A DNA stretch of 64,000 nt from Aptenodytes patagonicus (Eukaryota > Chordata > Aves > Sphenisciformes > Spheniscidae): positions 1,996,179-2,060,178 of the forward strand of contig NC_134975.1 in NCBI RefSeq assembly GCF_965638725.1. The letters run 5' to 3'. Position numbers and translations under genes: made by a program. The notes beneath the pieces were generated by a model that saw only the letters and a program-made list of their open reading frames with translations, was not told the origin of the DNA and made no database searches. This document shows, one piece after another, positions 11,011 through 22,035 of the stretch. Numbering within the stretch: position 1 is the first letter of the stretch; each line of letters opens with the position of its first letter.

Positions 11011-14000
11011 ATACTGCCCGACTGCCGGGCAGCAGGAGAGAGGCACCGGCACGGTGCCAACGCCCTTCCTAGCCACGCTTGTCCCTTAGTTTATGCCATG
11101 TTTGTTGTTGTTATTATTCTCATTTATTAATTATTCCGCGGGCGCTGCGGAGCCTCCTGAGCTTCCCGGCTCGGGGGCAGCGGTTCGCCACAGCTGGGAG
11201 TTTATTTACCATCGTTTTTACCAGGATGCAACAATTGCTGGTAATATTTTTTGCGAGCACACCGGTTGCTATAAATAGACTATCAACACAGGAACTTGCT
11301 GATTATTCCCATCCCTCTGTGTCATCCCTTATTAGTCTGTATCTTCCCGTTGACCTGCCGATGCACCAGCTTGCTGCTCTCCACCAGCCTGCGCTTGGGG
11401 ACGGGGCCGTGATCCCCCCCAGCGTGCGACAAGGCGGCAGCCCCGAATGGTGAGCCCCCCGCTCCGAGCGCCCCATCTCCCGCCTCCTCAAGACCCGTGT
11501 TTAACACTAGATGGTGGTGTCTTCATGGAGTTTCGGCCTGAGGATCAGCAGCTGTTAGTCACAGCACAAAATCTCCCCGGAAAAAGCCAGGTGAGATATT
11601 GGTGGTGTGAAAGAGCCGCTCAAAGCCCCTTCAGGTATGAGCCCTTTGGCAGGGGATTCCTGTGCTTGCAAGGAAGGGCACGGGCAGCCCCCAAACCCCC
11701 TGTGCACCCGAAGAGAGGCTGCGGTCGAGACGCGCAGGAGGGCGACGGGGAAAACCCCAGCGGCTTCTCCAGAATCCCGGAGGAACGAGCCCTGGGAGGG
11801 TTTTAATCACCCATCTGAGGATTTTGCCTTGGCTCCTGCGCTGTACGGAGGATTTGGGGGATTTGACCTGCGGCAGAGTGAGTATTAATTTGGATTATTG
11901 GGATATTAGCTTGAATATTAGCTGCCTTACAGGGGATAAGTCGGGCAGGGCTCCAGGGCACCGCAGACGCACAAATACCCAGCAGCCTCCATGTTAAAGC
12001 ACTAACGAGTCGCTAGAGAAAGGCGGGGGGAAACTGAGTCACAGAAAAGGCGCCTGCCTCACCCAGCACGGTGCAGAGAGGAGCCAACACTCACCCGCCA
12101 TGAGGCCACCCTTGGCCTTCATAATCGTCTCTTGTGCTTTTCAGAGCTAAATTTAAACCCTGGGTTTGCGCAGCGGCTGCCTGTAATTCACTGCCGCTTT
12201 GTTTCCTGCCTCGCTGCCATGCAGAGGTTTCGCTCTTAGCACAAAAACTGAAGGGGAAATTCCCTAACCCAAAGTTTGCTGCTGCTGAACCTTTTTCAGC
12301 TGTGACTCGCCGAGCCCGATGTCGCGCCGCAACCACCCGGCCGGGGGAAGGAGGGCCCCCCGCCAGAGTAAGTGCGCTTCTGCGGAAAATGGAGCTTTTT
12401 TGGCTTCACGGGGTCCATGCCAGGCTGTGTCGCGGGGGACGGGGTGGGGACAGACTTTTCACTGCATTAAACCAGCCCTGTTCCCCGGCACCGAGGGAGA
12501 ACGCGGCTGAAAGCAGGTCCTGCCCCTCCGAGCCGCTCGGTGAACCCCGAGCATCTGATTTCCCCAGGATTTTTGTGTTGTCGGATTGCTTCCTTTAATT
12601 GCAATTTGTGAAATGCTTTTCAGGTTATGCAGGAGATTAAAATCTCCTGGTGCGCCGTCCTCCTAGTGTCACAAAAGTAATTTGGGGGAAATGAAGGAGC
12701 AGTTAACTACTGAAAAAACCAGCAGGGATCGTACAAAATCAATACAGGCTTGCTTGGGAATGACAGCTCCAAATCACACACTTCTTAATAATTAATTGGC
12801 ATAGTTATATATAACTCTCAGACAAAATATATCCTCTTAATCTTTAATTTGATATGTTAGCTATGGAGTTAGCTGCTTTGGAGGATGCAAAATGTTTATC
12901 CTTGGTTTTTAAGAATCAGTGGCACCCGAACAGCCGAAAATACGATGCAGTTACCATCACGGCTTGTTTGTGGCGTGGGAAGTGCAGGAATACCCTGCAC
13001 TGGAAGCGAACCTTACCATTTTGTCTGCAGTTTTCCTTGCGCCGGGTGCGTTTCCTTCAGGCCGGTCGGGATTTCTGCCCTTCGCCCCTACCGGGGAATC
13101 CACATCGCCCCGAGCGACAGAGGAGGCTCCATCAAACCGATCAGCCAAGTCCCTTAATTACAGAGCTGGAGCTTAAATTTGCAGCACTGAGCAGGAGCGA
13201 ACCTGGAAAATGTGACAGGAAGCAAAGCCGATTTGCATGTTTATGCTAATTGAGATGACACAAATCTTTCAAATTAAAACGTACTTTGCAGATGGCTTGC
13301 AGATTTGTACCAAGCTTTGATTTTATTTATTATCTTTCAGACTGGTAATAATTGGTGCAATATGGTAAAACTGGAAAGTCCAATCCACAATACAGCTGTT
13401 AAAGCAAGGAGGAATATGTTGAACACAACGCAGAGAGATTTTTCTTCGTAGTAACAATATTTGGTTAACACATACCGTGTGGGTATGAGCTAGATTTTCA
13501 TTTGTGGGTATTTTTGAGAGCAGAAGGGGCAGCTCGGGGCTGAGCATCTCAAGAAAGGGGAATTGTGCCCCCCCACGCTTGGACATCGTTCCCCGTTTGG
13601 GCTTGTTGTCGGGAGTTTGTTTGCTCTCACACCACTGCACAAAAAATTAGATCCCTTGGTACTAAGTGAATGGGAAATGCAACTTTTTCCAGGTAGATTT
13701 TTCAGTAAATGGGACTTTTTGGTGGTTTGGAGCTGAGCTTGCAGCAGCTGTGGGCTGAGAGGTGGAAAAGCCCAGCTTGGCCGTTCAGTTATCCCCTGAC
13801 TCGGACAGAATCACTTCCTTTTTCAGTTTTTTTCTGTGTAAATTTTAAGAGAACTGGGAGTGCTTCTTTCTTTGCAGTCCCGCATGCATGAGCACGTGGG
13901 ATATCCAGGGATCCTGCAGCACGACCAAGCCTGGTCCTCCCCATCCCACCAGCTCGGGGTAACCTTGGAAGCTCCTCGCTGCCTTTGGATAACACACAGC

Positions 14001-14032
14001 CGGTCATTTCCTCTTGCTTTTCTCCTGATCAG
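11011..14032. other. Intergenic or leader intron of the TANK-like gene
   Basis: No recognised gene. The stretch is largely unique sequence with AT-rich parts at 12.6-12.9 and 13.2-13.5 kb. At 11514-11590 a short open stretch ends in a strong donor (AGCCAG then GTGAGA). It could be a leader exon, but its frame does not join the TANK-like exon. The TANK N-terminal coiled coil was searched for by eye here and not found. Confidence 0.4.
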
Positions 14033-14037
14033 GCACG

Positions 14038-16984
14038 ATGGAGATGGAAGAAATATTCCTCCAGCTCTGTGAGGAGGTCACCAGGCTGCAGGATCTGTGC
14101 CTCAAGCAGGGCAAGCTCCTCCAGAAGCTGATTGCCAGGAAGGGACCCATCCTTGGTAAGCAGCGGGGCCGGGGAGGGTGCACTGAAACTGCAAATCCGG
14201 GCTGACAAGTGTGATTTGAACCTTTGTCCTGATGCTGGCAAGAAATTTGCTGCGGGAAGTGGGGGTAACGTGAAGCTGGTTTAAGGCAGAAACGTGCTCT
14301 GCAACCCGTGCTGGCTGTTGTGGCTTTTTGGCTTCACCTTCTCCATCAAACGCGGAGTAACGTGTGCGTGTGTCTGCTTAGAGTCATGTTAAAACCGCCG
14401 CAGGCGTGCTGCTGCTATTCACACGTCTCACCCCTGGGGAGAGGGGGAAGGAGCATGGGGCAGATGGTACCCATTGCCTAGAGTGGTTTTGGGAAGCAGG
14501 CGTGGCGGTGGAGCCTCCACAGCCTGGAAACTGCCCGGGGAAATGTTCTTGCCCTCCCCAGCAGCCTGCCTGGTTTTCCAAGAAATCTCCCTCCCGGTCC
14601 CCTGGCCATGGTCCATGCACTCGTCTGTCCCCCCCAAGCAGTCACATCACTCCCGCAGGGTTTTGCACGTTGTTCCTGACTTTAGAGGGTGTTTTCTGTG
14701 GTCAGGAGGGATTGGCTCGGGCAAACAGTTGCCATGTGCTGTGAAACCAGCAGCCTCGTGTGCTCCCCACCCCTGTGCTCGCCTCCTTTCCCCGCAGCTC
14801 TGCCGTCTGTGTGACCTTCCTGGGGCTGGCATGCAAATAAATGTCTCCAAACAGGACCTAAACCAAAGCCATTACTGGGATCAGCCTGGCTTTTGGGGAC
14901 GCAGCGATGTCTCAACGTCTCCTAAGGTAGCTAATACTCCTCCGACTCTCAGCCCTCTCCGGCTGTCCTCGGATGCCCTTTCTTCGCTGGTCCCCAGGCT
15001 CGTATTTAATCGAGCAATGGGGATGGGTGAGCTTTGCCAACAAGGAGGTAATGCCCGGTTGTTTCACAAGTGCAAAAGGAAAATGAGGCAATGGGAAGGG
15101 AAAACACAAACGCCATTAAAGTCCCAGGAATGACTGCTCTGGCTTGCTTTCTTTCAAAGATATCCCTGTGTCGCTGCCGATCCAGTGCACGGAGGATATG
15201 CTCACGGAGGAAGGGGAAAGGCCACCGGACAGCCACCAGAAATGCTCAGAGGCCCCGGCATCCGCCGCCTCCGACCCGGAGGGCTCTGCTCATCCCTTGG
15301 CACAGCTGCACGCTGCCGGCACGGTGCCCGGCTTCGATGGCAAGTACCCGCCAAGCGCCGCAAACAGCAATGTCTTCAGCGGTGGAACTGGAGGAGCGGC
15401 TCTCGCTGTAGCTTTTGGCAGCAACAAGGCAGAGAGGAGCGAGAAGGTGGATGTAGACACGTGGCTGAAAACCTGTAGGATGCTTCCTACCGTGAAAACC
15501 TCCAAGGAAGAAGTGAGAGCTTGCTGCAGCCCGCAGGAGTTGGTGGTACCAAGTCCAGTTGTGGGCTCCTTCCTGACTCTTCTGGACCTCTATGAAGTCC
15601 CAGAAGCCCTTCGGAGGGAAGATGCTCCCAGCGAAAGCGCTCTGCCTGCTGAGGCTAAAGTCCCGGTAGAGATCCGAGGACCTGTGAAGGTAAATTGTGA
15701 GGCTGACGGGGATTTTTGTCTGTGACTTTTGCGTGCTTTTCCCAGCATAATGGCATCTGTCAATCTTCAGCACCCTCTCCATCAGCCGTGCTGTAACACA
15801 TGGGAAGCTGTGGCAGAGTGGAGGTTTAGGGTTATGTCCTGAAAAAGTCTCTAGGCACCCAATTCTCTGGTTCCCAGGGGAATTAGGTACATAAAAGCCC
15901 CTGGGATCTGGCTGCCAAGCAGCACCTGATGCACTTTGGGAGAAGTCCCTCCCGTGATCCTTTCTGAGGCATTGAGGAACCCTTGAAGCAGGCGATTCAG
16001 TCTCGGAGGGGAAAACTGTATCAGCCTCCTATGGATCTGCAAATTAAATGAGCTCTTAAATATTTCCTTTATTCTCTCTGATTTATACACCCCCAAAAGG
16101 ATGATTTCCAAATACATCCTAAACTCTGGCCCCTCAGTCCTCCTGGTAAGCCTTCACAATGTGTGTTATGGGTGGGACACCAATCCTGGACTTACTGGTG
16201 AGGGTCCCTATAATGCCAAGCCCATTTCCTTTAATTCCTTCTCCCAAATGAGGCCTGTAAAAATAATTTCATGGCTGCCGTGGCTACATATTCATGGGGA
16301 AAGCTATTGATTTTCAGCCTGGGCTATATTTAGAAGCTAGTTTCTTTTCTTAAAAAGAAGGAGAAGAAAGAAAGAAGTGGAAGTGGTGTCTGTCTGGTAA
16401 AGCCCTAATGTGCCTTATCAGCACTTAAATGATAATGGCACAAAAAGGAAAATACAAATGCACTCCAGTTTGCTTCTTACAAAAGCACTTTTCTCAAGTT
16501 CTGGCTTGGATAGGGATTGTAGCTGCTGAGGGATAAGCGACGGGCGATGGGGGATGCTCAGATGCCATACGGAGACAGGATCCTCCAGTGGATTTTGGCA
16601 AGGATGGAGCGAGGGGGGGAATCGAGCTCCCCCAGACTCCAGCGTGGGGGAGCAGCCCTTAGCCCAGCCTTTCTGTGGGCACAAAAACCCGGTGTCTGCT
16701 TTTGGAGGCTGCGCTTCGGCGTGGCAGACCCCGGGATGGAGGCTAGAGGCAGCTGGGGGTTGGAAAAAAGGCTGCCTCTGCTGTTCCCACTGACCGCTTT
16801 TCCCCTTCGCTCCTCGCAGACATCCTGGATGCCGGGCTGGATGCTGGAGGACGGTACGCTCGGGCAAGGTGCCGTCCTCGCCTCCGAGGATGCTCAGGCT
16901 TGTGACATTTGCCAGGAGATTTTCCCATTGGACGCGGCGGGCCAAGCCGACTATTTAAAGCACGTCTTAGCGCATATGAAGTAG
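14038..16984 (+). CDS. TANK-like adaptor (TRAF/TBK1-binding, UBZ-type zinc finger)
   Basis: Exons 14038-14155, 15160-15689 and 16820-16984 have GT-AG borders, sum to 813 nt and give 270 aa. Residues 4-34 (EIFLQLCEEVTRLQ...) match, by recall, the helical TBK1/IKKe-binding segment of TANK. Residues 46-51 are PIQCTE, like the TRAF2/TRAF3-binding PIQCTD of TANK, with the same DIP..S.P lead-in. FDGKYPP at 98-104 resembles FNVKFPP of TANK. C244, C247, H264 and H268 keep TANK's C-x2-C-x16-H-x3-H finger. TANK is a scaffold that couples TRAFs to TBK1/IKKe and tempers innate immune signalling; the same role here is inference. The ATG has A at -3 and G at +4, but an acceptor (TGATCAG, ending at 14032) lies just upstream. 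The exon is thus spliced, and an upstream coding exon in phase 1 is possible. TANK's first 140 or so residues (coiled coil) are not seen. SLC4A8 follows on the same strand. Confidence 0.82.
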
Positions 16985-19900
16985 GACTTGTCTTCACGAC
17001 TGGAAATCCACATATTTGCACCTCGACCAATGTGACGGGCTCTGGACCTTCACGAGATCCTGCCGCTGGCTTTGACCTGGGCCAGCTCAGGTGGCGGTCC
17101 TCTTCCGTGTAATCCAGCATGCTCCCAAACTTGGTCCCTGATGCACTGCTTGGTGGGCTGGTTGAGGGCTCTGGGTGTGTTTTGGTTTGTTGAGCTTTGT
17201 GCATATCAAAGCAGCTTCTGTCCTGGGGTCCGGATCTGTGTGGGGCTGGGCAGGGGAGCTGTAACTCAATGGGAAATGGAAATGTTTTGAAAATTCACCT
17301 TTAACTGCGTGGAAATGAATAGATAAATATTCTATTTATGAATTCCATAAATAGATAGGGATAGGGATGTTTGAAAAGTCACATTGGCTTTTTCCAAGAA
17401 CGTGGGAGGTTGGGTGGGAGAATCACAAGGTTTTCACAGTCACTAAACCTGAACTGGCCTTTTGAGAGAGGCTCGGCGGCGTGGTGACGGGGACCGGATC
17501 GCACCTTCCAAGTGTGTTTCTGGGAAGGGCATAACTGAGAGCTCTTCTCACTCCTATTAAAACCTCATCAGCTCCAGCTCAGTGACTTATGGGAGTTTAA
17601 TTGATCCCTCCACAGGTGGGAAGAGGCTTATCAGCACCCATTGGCATGGGGTCAGCTCTCCCGGCTCAGGTCCCGCTGTGTTTAGAGAGCAGCGGAGCAG
17701 AAAGGGGCTCCTCCAGCGCAGGGATGTGAGCGACAGGCGTGTTACTGTCCCGTCTTTCTATTCGGTCTCCTGGGAAAAGCATCTTTTGAATGAACGGCTC
17801 TGGGAGGCGGTGGGTGGGTATGACTGGGGGATGCAGAGAGTGCAGCTTCTGGTCCTGTGGCTGGTTCTTCACCAGAGCCGGGCTGCGGTTTGCCCTCACG
17901 CAAGGGCAAATCTTGCCCTGAATAATAGGAGCAAGTAATTGCACGTGAGGGTGTCATCCATGTGACCAGAATTAAGATTATATTCGTTCATTAACAGCAC
18001 CTGTAGTTTGACTGTTATACAGCACTCTCCATCAGTGGCTATCCATGTGTTTTGCAAAGGAACTCACCCGCAGAGGTGGGGAAACTGAGGCACGAAGCAT
18101 GGATTAGCTCCAAATCCCCAAATAGGCCTTTTTATAAAAGAAAGCAAAAAACACTCATCTCAGGCCTTTGTGTTTTGCAAGTTGCTTCTGAAATGGATTT
18201 GGCATCCCATGTTTGAGGCAACTTGCACTGAAATCGATAGCCAGATTCTCCTCTACTTCCATGGATCAGGACTAATTGCGATCTCCAGCTCCAACATCTC
18301 ATCTTTGGCAGCGCAGATAATAGTCCTGAGTCAAGTCTCTTCCCAGAAATGGAGCCGCGTTTGTGAATTTGCTGTGACTGCGGTGGAGCTGATGACAAAC
18401 ATCTGTGTGTCCCGAGGATCTTGTCCTTTCAGACAAGACGTGCACGGGGCAGGGCGCCGGGTTGACAGCACCGTGGTCCCTGGCTAACCCGGGCTTCGCG
18501 GGGGGGCGAAGCTGTTTCTCCGAGAACCGTTTTCCAAGACAAATCCTACGACTTTAGAGCCACAGCTTTGAGCTCGGTTTCTCCATTCGGGTGGATATTG
18601 GAGCTGCTGTCTGCCCTGGGCAGAATCAGGACCTTTATTTCACTGAAGGTCAAAGTGGGTTTTCTCCATGTCACGGTGCAACTTACCCACTAGCATCTCC
18701 TGCTCCAAGTTTCCTCCTGTGGCTCCTCAAATTAATTAGGCGGTGGGATGATTTTATAGTGTTTTGCGCTCTTCTATAAGGCCTGGAAGAAAATACCGTT
18801 TCCCAGCTTGCTGAGTTACTGGAAGCTCCAGATCAGAAAGCGTGCCGGAGCAAGGAAAGCCATAAATTTATTTGGTATAAAATTGTAACAGCCATCCAGA
18901 ATTTGCTGGAAGGAAGAAAACCAGCCCAGTTCTTCTTGCTTTGAGAGCGCGTCCGGTAAACTTAATTTAAAAATCACAAGCACAGATGGCTTTTCTTAAG
19001 AGTCAAAGCAACCGTGGCGCAGTGCTGGTTTCCACAAGTGGCCGTGCCGAGGCAGCTGCACCGTATTTGCCCAAAACAATGTGAAAAATCACACTGGGCG
19101 TGTTTGGGGTCACCTGTGATGAAATTTTGGCCTGATGCTCCATCCCTGGTGACTCAGGATGGTCGAGCAGTTGAAGTTCAACAAACTTAACTTCGCAGCT
19201 TGGCCTTTCTCAACGTGCTTCGTTATATTTTTAGATGTCGCGTTGTAAGGTGCAATTAGTCACCCCCTTCCCAGCCAGATGGTCCACAATGACACAGGAG
19301 CTTCTTTTTTTAATCCAGCACTTTCCATTGGCATGAACGCGCCTCTGCTTCCTAAATAACCTTAAGTATAGGGTGCTCGTCTTAACTGCGGTGAGTGGGT
19401 GGCATGTTATTGTTTTTGCCCAGGTTCGGCTCACCGGTGGGTGTCATTTTGGAAAAGGCAGGAGCTGGGTGAGGGCAGTTTCCCGTAAGGAGAAATTGGA
19501 AAATCGAGACTGGATTAAACCTGCTTTAATTCTCGCTGCTGGGCGTATGCGTCGGGCAAACACAGGAATATGTGTGTCCTCCCTTGGCTCTTGTTTTCAA
19601 ACCAAGGCTTGAAAAAGCTGAAGCCGGCAATAACGCTCCTAGTGAAAACCAAGCCAGCAAAAATGCAGCTGAAAACCAGATTTGGGTGGAAAATGTTCAG
19701 TCATTGAGTTTTCGAACTAAGGAGCCTGGGATACGGCAAGGGAGAAGGGGCTGCCCGGGTGCTGGGGGGAGCGTGGGCGTCCTGAAAATGTGCACATACC
19801 CATGCACATGCGGGTGCACACGTGCACGCATACAAACTCTGTGCACCAAACCACGTACGAACCGCCCCCAGACTCCAATATCAGACTCTTTTGGGGCCAC

Positions 19901-20846
19901 ATTTTCAGAGGAGCCAAAAGAAATGGGATCCCATGGGGCAGGAGGGGGAGATTTAATCCCTCTAATGGCAGAGTGATGAAAAATTTAAATTTTCTGCAGC
20001 AAGAACAGTATTTCTCGAAGGAAAAACTCTCTCTGACTACTGTGGTTGTCCCCAGTCTCTTGATTGTTCCAGGAATTGTCATTGGAAATAAGGGAAAGGG
20101 GGATCATCTCCCCCCCACCTGCAGCAGGAACCCATCTGTGCCACCAGCAAGGATGGGAAGTCGTTAATGGCTCTGTTAATTAATAACTCACCCTCTATTT
20201 TCATCTCCCATTAACGGAAGAGAAATGTTTCTTGATCCCATTGCATTTGGACATAAGCTCAAGGACGCTGAAACTGGAAGATGGAGCAAAGAATGTGCAT
20301 TTTCAAGCAATTCAACAATTTTCAAGTATTGTTTTTAGAAGAGTTTTAGCTGACAGCAATATCTTGGGCCGGTGATTTTGGGAGGGGATTTTATGTTTCG
20401 TTTAAGATTTTTGCCAAAGGCCTTTCTCGGGGAAAAATAGGCAACGGGGGCTAGTGGGAAGGGATGAGGGGGCGACTGCTGCAGCGGGGCGAGCCTTGCA
20501 GCCGGTCCCCTATGTGAGTGATGGAAGGGGGTTTTTTGAGCTCAGTTTCTCTTGAAAATATTAGATGCTTTTGGCGTTGTAGAGGACACAAAATTGGAGC
20601 GGCCGATCCTGTCCAGAGCCCTCAACCGCTCAGGGCACAGCAACGTTTCAAGTGTTTGCCAAGACTTTTGTAAAATGCCCATTGGAGGCTGAAACATCCA
20701 TTTCCCGCCCCCCCATTTCTGACCCTTTCCTGCTGGGGCAATGGGATCTTTGGAGGAGCAAAGAGCCGGGTTTGTCCCGAGCTGGAGTGTGGGGATGTGG
20801 GCGGGCAGCGCTGGGTGCAGCTTGGGGGTGGCAGGTTGGGTGGGAG
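16985..20846. other. TANK-like 3' UTR and intergenic DNA
   Basis: No second gene is recognised on either strand. The 3' UTR of the TANK-like gene must start here. No canonical AATAAA stands out on the plus strand; an ATTAAA near 17557 is a possible weak poly(A) signal. Open stretches are short and without family resemblance. Confidence 0.45.
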
Positions 20847-21772
20847 GATGCTGGAGGGGATCAGGGGTGCTGCTGGAGGGGGATCAGGGTGGTGCTGGAG
20901 GGGATCAGGGGTGCTGCTGGAGGGGGATCAGGGTGGTGCTGGAGGGGGATCAGGGTGATGCTGGGGGGGTGATGCTGGAGGGGATCAGGGGTGCTGCTGG
21001 AGGGGGATCAGGGTGCTGCTGGAGGGTATCTGGGGGTGATGCTGGAGAAGGATCAGGGTGATGCTGGGGGGGTGATGCTGGAGGGGATCAGGGGTGCTGC
21101 TGGAGGGGGATCAGGGTGGTGCTGGAGGGGATCAGGGGTGCTGCTGGAGGGGGATCAGGGTGGTGCTGGAGGGGGATCAGGGTGATGCTGGGGGGGTGAT
21201 GCTGGAGGGGATCAGGGGTGCTGCTGGAGGGGGATCAGGGTGCTGCTGGAGGGTATCTGGGGGTGATGCTGGAGAAGGATCAGGGTGATGCTGGGGGGGT
21301 GATGCTGGAGGGGATCAGGGGTGCTGCTGGAGGGGGATCAGGGTGATGCTGGAGGGTATCTGGGGGTGATGCTGGAGAAGGATCAGGGTGATGCTGGGGG
21401 GGTGATGCTGGAGGGGATCTGGGGGTGATGCTGGAGGGGATCAGGGTGCTGCTGAAGGGGGATCAGGGTGATGCTGGAGCGGATCAGGGGTGCTGCTGGA
21501 GGGGGATCAGGGTGATGCTGGGGGGGTGATGCTGGAGGGGATCTGGGGGTGATGCTGGAGGGGATCAGGGTGCTGCTGAAGGGGGATCAGGGTGATGCTG
21601 GAGCGGATCGGGGTGCTGCTGGAGGGGGATTGGGATGATGCTGGGGGGGTGATGCTGGAGGGGATCAAGGGGTGCTGCTGAAGGGGGATCCGGGTGATGC
21701 TGGAGGGGGATTGCGGTGATGCTGGGGGTGATTTGGGGGGGGTGCTGCTGGAGGAGGCCGGAGGGAGGATGC
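20847..21772. repeat. GGATCAGGGTGATGCTGGA minisatellite with higher-order structure
   Basis: About 900 bp of 20-22-bp units of the form GCTGGAGGGGGATCAGGGT with GTGCTG/GTGATG variants. A marker variant (GATGCTGGGGGGGTGATG) recurs near 20957, 21060, 21184, 21287, 21390, 21514 and 21637. It defines a higher-order period of roughly 100-125 bp. The array ends directly against the SLC4A8 CpG island. Long reading frames across it are by-products of the repeat, not genes. Confidence 0.95.
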
Positions 21773-22035
21773 TGGCGGGGGCCCGGGGGGGGGGGGCCTG
21801 CCGAAGCGGGGCCGCAGCACCCTCGCCGGGCGCTGCCCCCCAGCCCCCCCGACCCCCCCCCCGGCCCTGCCTCCTCCCTCCGCCCGCCGCCTCCTCCCGG
21901 CCCTGGGCGGGGTTTGGCCCCGGCTCGGGGAGATGGTGGAGCCGGTGTGAGCGGCACCGGGGCTGCAGCCGGCTGCGGCCCCCCCTGGCCCCAGCCCCGG
22001 GGGGGAGCCCGGTCCCCCCCCCCCCCGGCCCAGCC
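21773..22035 (+). promoter_or_regulatory. SLC4A8: SLC4A8 CpG-island promoter and 5' UTR
   Basis: Very GC- and CpG-rich DNA immediately before the SLC4A8 start codon, lacking an evident TATA box, with long C and G runs. It fits a CpG-island promoter and the 5' UTR of exon 1. The transcription start cannot be placed from sequence alone. Confidence 0.65.

Noticed and set aside
20741-21288. Long open frames of GGxGG/CCWRG composition
   Set aside because: They come from the minisatellite period and appear in several frames. There is no start context, splice sites or family.
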